Shown here: positions 52,119 to 59,991 of the stretch, piece by piece
How the letters are laid out: every line of letters begins with the position of its first letter
Numbering within the stretch: the stretch's first letter is position 1
Assembly: GCF_900239345.1 (NCBI RefSeq)
Contig: NZ_OESZ01000034.1
Location: forward strand, 124,001 to 188,000
Direction: 5' to 3'
Source of the DNA: Tenacibaculum dicentrarchi
GTDB taxonomy: Bacteria; Bacteroidota; Bacteroidia; Flavobacteriales; Flavobacteriaceae
Length of the DNA stretch: 64,000 bases
Program-made: the position numbers and the translations under genes
The notes under the pieces: generated by a model
The model's input: only the letters and a program-made list of their open reading frames with translations
Databases searched by the model: none
What the model was told of the DNA's origin: nothing

Positions 52119-53846
52119 ATGAAGAAATATAGAGGGTTTACAGTACTTGCATTATGTTTAACTATGCTAGTATCTTGTAATGAAGAAGAGACTTTTGATG
52201 GTAAAAATTTAAAAGCATCTAAAAGTCAATTTTTAAATGAAGATATTCCAGATGGAATTAGTAATTTAGTGATTAAAGATATTACCAAATACAATAGAGG
52301 TTTAAGAACTGAGGTTGAAACAAATTGTGTAGAGAAAGAAGTAAGTTTTGATAAAACAGATTCAGATTTTTTTCTAATTAATCCAAATGGAAGCTTGTTA
52401 TGGCCAGGTAACTTAGTCGGAGCAAGGTCTATTCAAGATGGATCTCCAACATCTGTTCCATTTTATGGTAGAGATAGAAATTCAATTGAGATAGGTTTAG
52501 ATGTTATTTCAGGTACATCTGCATCTACATCTACAATTATTCCGAACCCAACACCCGGTTCTGTGAGAAATGAGTTGAATAGAATTTTAGGAAACTACTA
52601 TGATTCAGGAGCTCGTTTTCCAGCAGCATTTGAAGTATCTATAGAAAGAGTTCATAACTCAAGTGATTTACAATTTGCTTTAAAAGCTGGTTACTCAGGT
52701 TCAGGAGTTGATGTTGCTGGTCAATTAGGAATTAATTTTAGTGATAAAAAAACACGTTATGTAGTTTCATTAAAACAACGTTTTTTTACTGCAACAGTAA
52801 CGCCTAAGGCTGAATTAATAGGTGATAGAGGGTGGTTTAATAATAGTGTAACTCCTGAAAATCTTACTAATTATGTAACTGATTATAAGGAAAATGTTTC
52901 AAATGTTAATATGAATCCAGCTTCTTATATCGAATCTATAACATATGGTAGATTATTTTCTTTGATTTATGAATCTTCAGAGAGTGCTAAAGATGTCTCG
53001 GCTGCATTAAATTTTGCATATAAAGGCGCTATAGGTTCTGTTAAAGCTGATGTTTCTACAAAATATAATCAAACATTACAGAATACTACAGTAAAAGTAA
53101 AGCAAATTGGTGGAGATGCACAGCCAGGAATAACTGCAGGTTTAAGTGCGGTATCGGGTGATTTGAAAGCTATAAATACTTTCTTAAAAGAAGGAGCAAA
53201 TGTATCTAGAACAAATCCAGGATATCCTATTTCGTATAAAGTAAATTACGTATCTAATAACTCTCCTTTTAAGGTTGTAAGCAATGTTAAGTATGTGCAA
53301 AGAGATTGTGAACTTGTAAGTAGAAAAAAAGTACGATTTAACCCATTAACTGTTTCTACTAATTATTGGGGGTACGATCATGGTACTTCTGGTTTAGAAT
53401 TATTTGGAAAATTAAGTGTACAAAAATTTAATAAAGCTACAAATAGTTGGTATAGTATAGGATCTTCTATTAATTGGGGGTTTAGTAATGAGCACGTAGT
53501 AAGGGATTTTTACAAATTTGATACCACAAAAAATATTTGGAATCGCAGTAAATTTATTGATTTTGATGTAGATCAAGTAAATGGTGAGCGATTTAGACTA
53601 GTATCTGTTGCTGGTGAAGCTGATGATCATTATGTAGTTCAAGAAGATGGAGGTACTGCTGCTATTATATATGAATATAATGCAGAAAAAAAAGAATGGA
53701 TAGGTTATGATAGCAGTAATAAATTAATTTCTGTACCAAAAAATAACAATGGTAATTCATTTGAATTTTTAAATGCTATTGATGGGTACTACGGTGGAGA
53801 ATATGATAAAATATCTTTGAAATATAGTATCTATTTTTTGAATTAA
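52119..53846 (+). CDS. Cholesterol-dependent-cytolysin-like pore-forming lipoprotein
   Basis: This 575-aa protein has a lipoprotein signal with lipobox Cys20 (LTMLVSC). Residues about 85-400 match domains 1-3 of thiol-activated cytolysins: GSLLWPGNLVGARSIQDGSP (about 91-110), SIEIGLDV, ITYGRLFSLIYESSE (275-287), VKVKQIGGDAQPG (326-337) and NPGYPISYKVNYVSNN (366-381). After about residue 400 the canonical domain 4 is not recognisable: no Trp-rich ECTGLAWEWWR undecapeptide. The remaining 175 residues form a Tyr/Trp-containing beta-rich segment (VSTNYWGYDHGTSGLELFGK; YYGGEYDKISLKYSIYFLN). It probably forms pores, like CDC-like proteins of other Bacteroidetes; target and lipid specificity are unknown. 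It is isolated by a 595-bp gap and a terminator. Confidence 0.85.
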   Translation: MKKYRGFTVLALCLTMLVSCNEEETFDGKNLKASKSQFLNEDIPDGISNLVIKDITKYNRGLRTEVETNCVEKEVSFDKTDSDFFLINPNGSLLWPGNLVGARSIQDGSPTSVPFYGRDRNSIEIGLDVISGTSASTSTIIPNPTPGSVRNELNRILGNYYDSGARFPAAFEVSIERVHNSSDLQFALKAGYSGSGVDVAGQLGINFSDKKTRYVVSLKQRFFTATVTPKAELIGDRGWFNNSVTPENLTNYVTDYKENVSNVNMNPASYIESITYGRLFSLIYESSESAKDVSAALNFAYKGAIGSVKADVSTKYNQTLQNTTVKVKQIGGDAQPGITAGLSAVSGDLKAINTFLKEGANVSRTNPGYPISYKVNYVSNNSPFKVVSNVKYVQRDCELVSRKKVRFNPLTVSTNYWGYDHGTSGLELFGKLSVQKFNKATNSWYSIGSSINWGFSNEHVVRDFYKFDTTKNIWNRSKFIDFDVDQVNGERFRLVSVAGEADDHYVVQEDGGTAAIIYEYNAEKKEWIGYDSSNKLISVPKNNNGNSFEFLNAIDGYYGGEYDKISLKYSIYFLN

Positions 53847-53862
53847 CAATAATAATAGTTTT

Positions 53863-53895
53863 AAAAAAAAGGAGGTCAATTTGACCTCCTTTTTA
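53863..53895. terminator. Bidirectional terminator after the cytolysin gene
   Basis: The stem AAAAGGAGGTCA / TGACCTCCTTTT with loop ATT is followed by T-runs and lies between the cytolysin gene and convergent folD. Confidence 0.92.
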
Positions 53896-53917
53896 TTTAT
53901 ATAATTTGTTTTTTATT

Positions 53918-54793
53918 TTATGAATTTCTATGACAAGCTAACAAGGTGTTTTTTAATAACATTGCAATAGTCATAGGGCCAACTCCGCCAGGAACAGGCG
54001 TTATAAATGCTGATTTTTTTGAAACTTCATCAAAAGCAACATCACCAACCAAACGGAAACCATTCTTTTTAGACGAATCGGCAACACGGGTAATACCTAC
54101 ATCAATTACCGTTACATCTTCTTTTACCATATCTGCCTTTAAAAATTCGGGTATTCCTAAAGCTGCAATAATAATATCAGCCTGTAAGGTAATTTCTTTT
54201 AAATTTTTAGTTCTACTATGTGTTAAAGTAACAGTCGCATTTCCAACAGTTCTTTTTTGAGATAATAAAATACTCATTGGGCTACCAACAATATGGCTAC
54301 GTCCAATAACCACTACATGTTTACCCGAAGTTTCTACCTTATATCGGTCTAATAATTCTAAAATTCCGAAAGGAGTTGCTGAAATAAAAGTAGGTAAATT
54401 TAATGCCATTTTACCAACATTTGTTGGGTGAAAACCATCAACATCTTTGTCGGGATTTATTGCCATTAATATTTTTTGTTCATTAATATGATCGGGTAGA
54501 GGTAATTGCACTATAAAACCATCAATATCATTATCAATGTTTAAAATAGCAATTTCATTTAATAATTCTTCCTCTGTGATATCTTGCGATAACCGAATTA
54601 AAGAAGATTCAAAACCGACACGATCACAGGCTTTTACCTTTGCATTAACATATGTTAAACTTGCACCATCGTTACCAACTATAATAGCAGCTAAATGAGG
54701 TGTTTTTTTATCCTGATTTTTTAAATCTAATACATCAATAGCAATTTCTTCTTTAATATCTGCTGATGTTTTCTTACCGTCTAGTAAAATCAT
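53918..54793 (-). CDS. folD: Bifunctional methylenetetrahydrofolate dehydrogenase/cyclohydrolase
   Basis: This 291-aa enzyme interconverts 5,10-methylene-, 5,10-methenyl- and 10-formyl-THF. It has the [16 protein letters not shown] active-site Tyr/Lys/Cys pattern, [19 protein letters not shown], the [17 protein letters not shown] dinucleotide-binding loop and [17 protein letters not shown] at the end. Length is normal. It is on the minus strand downstream of ffh, separated by a terminator, so it probably has its own promoter. Confidence 0.97.
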   Translation of the reverse strand: MILLDGKKTSADIKEEIAIDVLDLKNQDKKTPHLAAIIVGNDGASLTYVNAKVKACDRVGFESSLIRLSQDITEEELLNEIAILNIDNDIDGFIVQLPLPDHINEQKILMAINPDKDVDGFHPTNVGKMALNLPTFISATPFGILELLDRYKVETSGKHVVVIGRSHIVGSPMSILLSQKRTVGNATVTLTHSRTKNLKEITLQADIIIAALGIPEFLKADMVKEDVTVIDVGITRVADSSKKNGFRLVGDVAFDEVSKKSAFITPVPGGVGPMTIAMLLKNTLLACHRNS

Positions 54794-54827
54794 TTTGTAG
54801 GGTGTTGTTGTTAATAATTATATCTAA

Positions 54828-54858
54828 ATAAAAAGAGAAGCCACGGCTTCTCTTTTTA
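54828..54858 (-). terminator. Terminator of ffh
   Basis: AAAAGAGAAGC / GCTTCTCTTTT with loop CACG lies just after the ffh stop on the minus strand and is followed by a T-run. Confidence 0.88.
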
Positions 54859-54874
54859 ATATATTTTATTTTAA

Positions 54875-56203
54875 TTATTTCATGTTTTGCATCATTTGCA
54901 TCATCTTTTTTCCGCCGCCACCTTGCATCATTTTCATCATTTTACTCATTTGGTTAAACTGCTTCATCAATTGGTTTATTTCTTGAATTGATGTTCCAGA
55001 ACCTTTTGCAATTCGTTTTTTACGACTCGCATTAATAGTTGAAGGAGTACTTCTTTCTAGCGGAGTCATTGATTGAATAATTGCTTCAATCCCTGTAAAA
55101 GCGCCTTCATCAATTTCAACATCTTTTAAGGCTTTACCCGCCCCAGGAATCATTCCAACTAAATCTTTCATGCTACCCATCTTTTTGATTTGTTGAATTT
55201 GACTTAAAAAGTCATCAAAACCAAATTGATCTTTTGCAATTTTTTTCTGAAGTTTTCTAGCTTCGTCTTCATCGTATTGTTCTTGGGCACGTTCTACTAA
55301 TGAGATAACATCTCCCATTCCTAAAATACGATCTGCCATACGATCGGGGTGAAAAATATCAATAGCATCCATCTTTTCACCAGTACCGATAAACTTAATC
55401 GGTTTATTTACTACCGATTTTATTGATAAAGCAGCTCCACCACGAGTATCACCATCTAATTTTGTTAGTACAACACCATCAAAATTTAAAATATCGTTAA
55501 AGGCTTTTGCGGTATTTACAGCATCTTGCCCTGTCATAGAATCGACAACAAATAAAGTTTCCTGCGGATTAATAGCTTTATGAATGTTTGAAATTTCATC
55601 CATCATTTCTGTATCAACAGCTAAACGACCAGCGGTATCAATAATTACTACATTTTTCCCTGTTGCTTTTGCATGCTTAATAGCATTTTGAGAAATTTCA
55701 ACTGGGTTTTTATTGTCAACCTCGGCATAAACTTCTACACCAATTTGCTCACCAACAACTTGTAACTGATTAATAGCCGCAGGACGATACACATCACAAC
55801 CAACTAATAATACTTCTTTCGATTTTTTATTTTTCAAGAAGTTTGCTAATTTACCTGAAAAAGTAGTTTTACCAGACCCTTGTAAACCAGACATTAGGAT
55901 AACGCTCATTGAACCTCCTAAATTAATACCAACAGTGTCGCCACCCATTAAATCGGTCAATTCATCTTTAACTAATTTAACCATTAATTGTCCTGGGTTT
56001 AACGTAGTTAATACGTCTTGTCCTATGGCTTTTTGCTGTACTCTTTTAGTAAATTCTTTGGCGATTTTAAAGTTAACATCGGCATCTAATAAAGCTCTAC
56101 GAACTTCTTTTAGAGTTTCAGCAACGTTAACTTCGGTAATCTTTCCGTGTCCTTTAAGCGTGTGTAACGCTTTATCTAACTTTTCACTTAAATTATTAAA
56201 CAT
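54875..56203 (-). CDS. ffh: Signal recognition particle GTPase
   Basis: This 442-aa SRP54 protein has an N domain (MFNNLSEKLDKALHTLKGHG) and a G domain with GLQGSGKTTFSGKLANFLKN (P-loop), VLLVGCDVYRPAAINQL, VVIIDTAGRLAVD and VVLTKLDGDTRGGAALSI. A Met-rich M domain ends in MQGGGGKKMMQMMQNMK. It targets nascent inner-membrane proteins with 4.5S RNA. A TATATTTG element lies on the minus strand 24 nt before the ATG. The 4.5S RNA gene was not found in this window. Confidence 0.98.
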   Translation of the reverse strand: MFNNLSEKLDKALHTLKGHGKITEVNVAETLKEVRRALLDADVNFKIAKEFTKRVQQKAIGQDVLTTLNPGQLMVKLVKDELTDLMGGDTVGINLGGSMSVILMSGLQGSGKTTFSGKLANFLKNKKSKEVLLVGCDVYRPAAINQLQVVGEQIGVEVYAEVDNKNPVEISQNAIKHAKATGKNVVIIDTAGRLAVDTEMMDEISNIHKAINPQETLFVVDSMTGQDAVNTAKAFNDILNFDGVVLTKLDGDTRGGAALSIKSVVNKPIKFIGTGEKMDAIDIFHPDRMADRILGMGDVISLVERAQEQYDEDEARKLQKKIAKDQFGFDDFLSQIQQIKKMGSMKDLVGMIPGAGKALKDVEIDEGAFTGIEAIIQSMTPLERSTPSTINASRKKRIAKGSGTSIQEINQLMKQFNQMSKMMKMMQGGGGKKMMQMMQNMK

Positions 56204-56227
56204 GTATCGGCATCATTTTTAGAGCTA

Positions 56228-56235
56228 CAAATATA
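56228..56235 (-). promoter_or_regulatory. Predicted -7 element (TATATTTG) of ffh
   Basis: An exact TAnnTTTG match on the minus strand, 24 nt before the ATG at 56203. Confidence 0.55.
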
Positions 56236-56378
56236 ATAATTTAGTTGTAAGGACTGTGGTTTTTTAAGAGCAGTTTGTTTGATTTTGTTCAATTTGTTGC
56301 TTTTTTTTAATTAAAATAGCATTTATAGCGAATCTTGTTTTAATTTCTATTTTTTTAGAGGCAAAGGCTTGTGGTAAT

Positions 56379-56732
56379 TTAATAAAAGAGTAAAAAGATT
56401 ATTAAACTTATCAAAAACGTAGCACTAAAAATACCAACCCACAATAGTTTATTAACAGTAGTATTTTTATTAGTTTTCTGTTGTTTTTCTAAAATTTTAG
56501 CTTCAAAAGTATTCCAAGCAAGGTTTATTTGTTTGGAATCAATAGGGTTTTCTTTAAATTGAAGCCCTATAATAATTGCTTTAGCTTCTTGGGCGAATTC
56601 TTTTTTATCGATATTATTACTTAACCAATACTCCCAAAAAGAAACATCGCTTAGGTTTGAATTTAAAGCCCAATTTTTAAAGGAAGTATCTTTTAAAAAA
56701 TCAGCAATGTTATGGTATGTTTTGTGTGTCAT
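56379..56732 (-). CDS. Stub FecR-like transmembrane anti-sigma protein
   Basis: This 117-aa protein has an N-terminal cytoplasmic region resembling the FecR/DUF4880 start (NIADFLKDTSFKNWALNSNL; FWEYWLSNNIDKKEFAQEAK; INLAWNTFEAKI) and a C-terminal transmembrane helix (LLWVGIFSATFLISLIIFLL). It ends right after the helix, whereas FecR anti-sigma factors usually carry a 200-plus-residue periplasmic sensor domain. The upstream gene encodes an ECF sigma factor. It is either a minimal anti-sigma factor or a truncated one; no SusC/D or TonB-receptor gene follows. Confidence 0.7.
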   Translation of the reverse strand: MTHKTYHNIADFLKDTSFKNWALNSNLSDVSFWEYWLSNNIDKKEFAQEAKAIIIGLQFKENPIDSKQINLAWNTFEAKILEKQQKTNKNTTVNKLLWVGIFSATFLISLIIFLLFY

Positions 56733-56807
56733 TTTGCAAGTGCCAAACAGAAGTATACTATTAAAAGTAATTTACTAAAAATATATACTCTTTTTAAGAC
56801 TGCAAAT

Positions 56808-57374
56808 TTAGGCATTAAATAATTGTAAAATTAAAACATCTTCACGCAATCGTTTTATAGCTTTATGAATATGATTAAGTACACTTTGGTAGTTAATCTC
56901 CATAATTTCGGCTATTTCAGGTGTTTTTAGGTTGCAATTATATTTTAAATACAACACTTCTCGTTGTTTTTTAGAAAGTTTATTTAACGAAGCTGTTAAG
57001 TTTTTATTTCTAAAAGCTATTGATTCTTGATTTGTAAGAAACTCTTCAGGTGTAAAGTGAATATCAACAATAGGCTGGTTTATATCTCCAAGAAGTTTGT
57101 TTTTTTGATTTTTTTGAATAATTTTAATTAAAAAACGTCGGTAAGAAACAAATAGATAAGGCGTAATTTTGGTTAAATCGCTTAAGTTTTCACGATGTTC
57201 ATATACATACATAAAAAAATCTTGAAGTGAGTCTTCGGTAATTATTTTATTTCTTGAAATTTTTAAACCGTATTTAAATAAAGGCTCGTAATAGTTTTTA
57301 AAAAGTGCTTCAAAAGCAATTAAATCACCTTCTTTTAATGATTTCCATAAAATTTCGTCAGATAGTTTTTTCAT
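56808..57374 (-). CDS. ECF RNA polymerase sigma factor (FecI-like)
   Basis: This 188-aa protein has region 2 (GDLIAFEALFKNYYEPLFKY; SLQDFFMYVYEHRENL) and region 4 (LNKLSKKQREVLYLKYNCNL; PEIAEIMEINYQSVLNHIHK), matching the Bacteroidetes sigma-70 family expansion that usually pairs with FecR and SusC/D. It is followed after 75 nt by the stub FecR-like gene. The regulon is unknown. Confidence 0.9.
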   Translation of the reverse strand: MKKLSDEILWKSLKEGDLIAFEALFKNYYEPLFKYGLKISRNKIITEDSLQDFFMYVYEHRENLSDLTKITPYLFVSYRRFLIKIIQKNQKNKLLGDINQPIVDIHFTPEEFLTNQESIAFRNKNLTASLNKLSKKQREVLYLKYNCNLKTPEIAEIMEINYQSVLNHIHKAIKRLREDVLILQLFNA

Positions 57375-57501
57375 AAAGAAGGGTTGATATTTAGGTTAAT
57401 ACGTTTTAAATGTAGTGAAAAATATTTTAATCATTTTTCATTTTTTTTTAAAAAAAGTTAATAGAGCTTTAAATAAATCCTTAAAATTGAAAGCAAACAA
57501 G

Positions 57502-57509
57502 TATATTTG
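57502..57509 (+). promoter_or_regulatory. Predicted -7 element (TATATTTG) of ychF
   Basis: A TAnnTTTG match 29 nt before the ATG at 57539. It overlaps a small palindrome ATTTGC-AAAC-GCAAAT. Confidence 0.55.
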
Positions 57510-57538
57510 CAAACGCAAATTTTCAATAAAAAGATAGA

Positions 57539-58630
57539 ATGAAAGCTGGAATTGTAGGATTACCAAACGTAGGAAAATCAACATTATTTAACTGTTTATC
57601 AAACGCAAAAGCGCAAAGTGCTAACTTTCCGTTTTGTACGATAGAACCTAATATTGGTGTAGTAAATGTGCCAGACCCACGAATTCAGGTTTTAGAAGGT
57701 ATGGTAAACCCAGAGAGAGTAATGCCTGCAACTGTAGAAATTGTAGATATTGCTGGTTTAGTAAAAGGAGCAAGTAAAGGAGAAGGTTTAGGAAACCAAT
57801 TTTTAGCAAATATTAGAGAAACAGATGCAATTATTCACGTATTACGTTGTTTTGATAATGAAAATATTATTCACGTTGATGCTTCTATTGATCCTATTAG
57901 AGACAAAGAAACCATTGATATTGAGTTACAATTAAAAGATTTAGAAACTGTTCAAAAACGTTTAGAGCGTGTAAAAAGAACGGCTAAAACTGGTAATAAA
58001 GAAGCGCAAATAGAATTAGAGGTTTTATTAAAAATTGAAGAAACTTTATTACAAGGAGTATCAGTAAGAGCCATCGATTTTTCAGAAAAAGACCAAGAAA
58101 TTGTAACAGGATTACAATTTATTACGGCAAAACCAGTGTTATACGTTTGTAATGTTGATGAAGGATCGGCAGTAAACGGAAACGATTATGTAGCCAAAGT
58201 AAGAGAAGCAGTAAAAGACGAAAACGCACAAGTAATTGTCTTAGCTGTAGGTACCGAAGCTGATATTACCGAGTTAGACGACTACGAAGAACGTGAAATG
58301 TTTTTAGCCGATATCGGTTTAAAAGAAGCAGGAGCATCGGTTTTAATTAGAGCCGCTTACAGGTTATTAAACCTACAAACTTATTTTACTGTAGGAGTAA
58401 AAGAGGTGCGTGCTTGGACCATTAATATTGGCGATACTGCACCACAAGCAGCAGGTGTTATTCATACCGATTTCGAAAAAGGATTTATTAGAGCTGAGGT
58501 TACAAAATACAACGACTACATTACTTTAGGTGGTGAGCAAAAAGTAAAAGAAGCAGGGAAATTAGGGGTTGAAGGAAAGGAATATATTGTACAAGATGGC
58601 GATATTATGAACTTCAGGTTTAACGTTTAA
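57539..58630 (+). CDS. ychF: Redox-regulated ATPase YchF/OLA1
   Basis: This 363-aa Obg-family P-loop protein has GIVGLPNVGKSTLFNCLSNA, FPFCTIEPNIGVVNVPDPR, VDIAGLVKGASKGEGLGNQF and a C-terminal TGS-like domain (TYFTVGVKEVRAWTINIGD; GEQKVKEAGKLGVEGKEYIV). YchF binds and hydrolyses ATP rather than GTP and associates with ribosomes. Length and motifs are standard. It is divergent from the ECF sigma factor gene and followed by an intergenic repeat and a terminator. Confidence 0.97.
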   Translation: MKAGIVGLPNVGKSTLFNCLSNAKAQSANFPFCTIEPNIGVVNVPDPRIQVLEGMVNPERVMPATVEIVDIAGLVKGASKGEGLGNQFLANIRETDAIIHVLRCFDNENIIHVDASIDPIRDKETIDIELQLKDLETVQKRLERVKRTAKTGNKEAQIELEVLLKIEETLLQGVSVRAIDFSEKDQEIVTGLQFITAKPVLYVCNVDEGSAVNGNDYVAKVREAVKDENAQVIVLAVGTEADITELDDYEEREMFLADIGLKEAGASVLIRAAYRLLNLQTYFTVGVKEVRAWTINIGDTAPQAAGVIHTDFEKGFIRAEVTKYNDYITLGGEQKVKEAGKLGVEGKEYIVQDGDIMNFRFNV

Positions 58631-58653
58631 TTTTTTAATTTTTAAAATAATAA

Positions 58654-58744
58654 TTAGGGCGTTCGGGCGGGCTTTCACTACTCGCTTTTTTTAAATAGAA
58701 AAAATTTAAAAAAGAGCTCAAACAAGCCGTTCAATCCCTAACGC
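58654..58744 (+). repeat. Intergenic repeat element, copy 1
   Basis: This 90-bp element contains GGGCTTTCACTACTCGC, an AT-rich centre and GAGCTCAAACAAGCCGTTCA. Terminal inverted TTAGGG (58654-58659) and CCCTAA (58736-58741) bound it. The same core occurs in inverted orientation at 59800-59890, so the two copies bracket the DUF2461 gene. Confidence 0.75.
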
Positions 58745-58752
58745 AAAACCAG

Positions 58753-58783
58753 AACGCTGTAGATTATTCTACAGCGTTTTTTT
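58753..58783 (+). terminator. Terminator downstream of ychF and the repeat
   Basis: AACGCTGTAGA / TCTACAGCGTT with loop TTAT (58753-58778) followed by a T7 run (58777-58783). Confidence 0.92.
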
Positions 58784-58816
58784 GTATCTTATCAAAATAA
58801 AATAGCGTTAATAAAT

Positions 58817-59488
58817 ATGCAAGTAGATAAATCAATATTTCAATATTTAGAAAATTTAAAACAAAATAACAATAGAGATTGGTTTACCGATCAAAAACCA
58901 CGTTTTGTTGAGGTTCAAAAAAGCGTAAAAGAGTTTTATGGAAAAGTAGGCGAAAACCTAGAAATATACGATGTTATTGATAACTTTAAATTATTCCGAA
59001 TTTATAGAGATGTTCGTTTTTCAAAAGATAAAACGCCGTATAAAACACATTTTTCAGGGTCATTTTCACGAAAAGGAAGTCATTTAAGAGGTGGTTATTA
59101 TTTACAAATTGAACCAGGAAACAGTTTTCTAGCCGGTGGATTTTGGCAGCCTAATAAAGAAGATTTATTACGTATTAGAAAAGAAATTGAACTCGATGCT
59201 TCTGAGTTTAGAGAAATTTTAGAGAATCCTGAGTTTGTGAAAAATTTCGGAACTAAATTTGAAGGCGATGAAGTAAAAACCGTGCCAAGAGGTTTTGATA
59301 AAAATCATCCTGATATTGATTTATTGCGTAAAAAAGGATTTATCGCTGTGCGTAATTTTAGCGACAAAGAAGTGTTCTCTAATAATTTTTTATCAGAAAT
59401 TGATACTTCTTATAAAGCTTTACGACCTTTTTTTAATTTGATGAGCGAGGTATTAACAACCAATTTAAACGGTGAAAGTTTACTTTAA
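58817..59488 (+). CDS. DUF2461 (TIGR02453) family protein
   Basis: This 223-aa protein has the family's opening FQYLENLKQNNNRDWFTDQK, FRIYRDVRFSKDKTPYKTHF in the middle, and GSHLRGGYYLQIEPGNSFLA; these match the DUF2461 consensus (NN..WF...K..Y....R.....P...F.RD.RFskDK.PYKt). The function is not known. It lies between two inverted copies of an intergenic repeat and 31 nt after the ychF terminator. Confidence 0.9.
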   Translation: MQVDKSIFQYLENLKQNNNRDWFTDQKPRFVEVQKSVKEFYGKVGENLEIYDVIDNFKLFRIYRDVRFSKDKTPYKTHFSGSFSRKGSHLRGGYYLQIEPGNSFLAGGFWQPNKEDLLRIRKEIELDASEFREILENPEFVKNFGTKFEGDEVKTVPRGFDKNHPDIDLLRKKGFIAVRNFSDKEVFSNNFLSEIDTSYKALRPFFNLMSEVLTTNLNGESLL

Positions 59489-59504
59489 AATCCTCAAAAG
59501 AAAC

Positions 59505-59536
59505 AGACCTCACAGGTTTTTAAAACCTGTGAAGTC
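59505..59536. repeat. Intergenic hairpin (CACAGGTTTT type)
   Basis: AGACCTCACAGGTTTT and AAAACCTGTGAAGTCT pair over 16 positions with one mismatch around a single T. It lies 16 nt after the DUF2461 stop. It may act as a terminator or be a member of a genome-dispersed family; only one copy is in this window. Confidence 0.7.
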
Positions 59537-59623
59537 TAGGAGCTTGTTTAAATTTTTTCTACGATTTTTTTTTGATAATTTTTGTCAATTTGACTGATTT
59601 TAATAACTAAAAAGAATTAAAAG

Positions 59624-59658
59624 TATCGAGAGTTTTTATGTTAAAAAAGTTCTCGATA
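59624..59658 (+). repeat. Long hairpin TATCGAGA...TCTCGATA
   Basis: An 8-bp perfect stem (59624-59631 with 59651-59658) encloses T5/A6 runs that extend the pairing, followed by a T7 run a few bases later. It could be a terminator for the DUF2461 transcript. Confidence 0.5.
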
Positions 59659-59799
59659 TAATTTTTTTGAAGAATAAAAAATAACTCGAACTGACAGGTT
59701 GTTTTGAGTTTTTATAATAGAATGTAAGAATTTAAAGAGAATTTAAAAGAGTTACAGGTTACAATCAAAAGAATCGAATGGTTTGAAATTAGTACAAAT

Positions 59800-59890
59800 G
59801 CCTAGCCCCGATTGAAGCTTTGTTTGAGCTCTTTTTTGTTTTTCTTTTAAAAAACAAAAAAAGCGAGTGCGGAAAGCGGGAAATTGCTTC
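59800..59890 (-). repeat. Intergenic repeat element, copy 2 (inverted)
   Basis: The reverse complement contains CCCGCTTTCCGCACTCGC, an AT-rich 30-bp palindromic centre and AAAGAGCTCAAACAAAGCTT, matching copy 1 (58654-58744) in the same order. The central TTTTGTTTTTCTTTTAAAA region is longer than in copy 1. Confidence 0.75.
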
Positions 59891-59979
59891 AAAAAAAATA
59901 ATTTGCCTCGGTTATAATGTTACTGAAATAAAAATGTAATTAGAAAGAAAATTAAGTGGTATTTTAAGTAACATTCATG

Positions 59980-59987
59980 TAGTTTTG
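59980..59987 (+). promoter_or_regulatory. Predicted -7 element (TAGTTTTG) of the thioesterase gene
   Basis: TAnnTTTG match separated from the ATG at 59992 by TTAT (4 nt), predicting a leaderless transcript. Confidence 0.55.
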
Positions 59988-59991
59988 TTAT

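Larger units (their letters stand above)
59489..59991. other. 503-bp intergenic region with several repeats
   Basis: No gene is supported here. It contains hairpin 59505-59536, hairpin 59624-59658 and repeat copy 2 (59800-59890), then the promoter element of the thioesterase gene at 59980-59987. The stretch 59660-59799 is AT-rich and shows nothing I can name. Confidence 0.6.

Noticed and set aside
49529..53846. A genomic island with integrase or transposase around the sigma/Msr/cytolysin segment
   Set aside because: No integrase, transposase, direct repeats or tRNA boundary was seen; only the long gap and unusual gene content suggest accessory origin.
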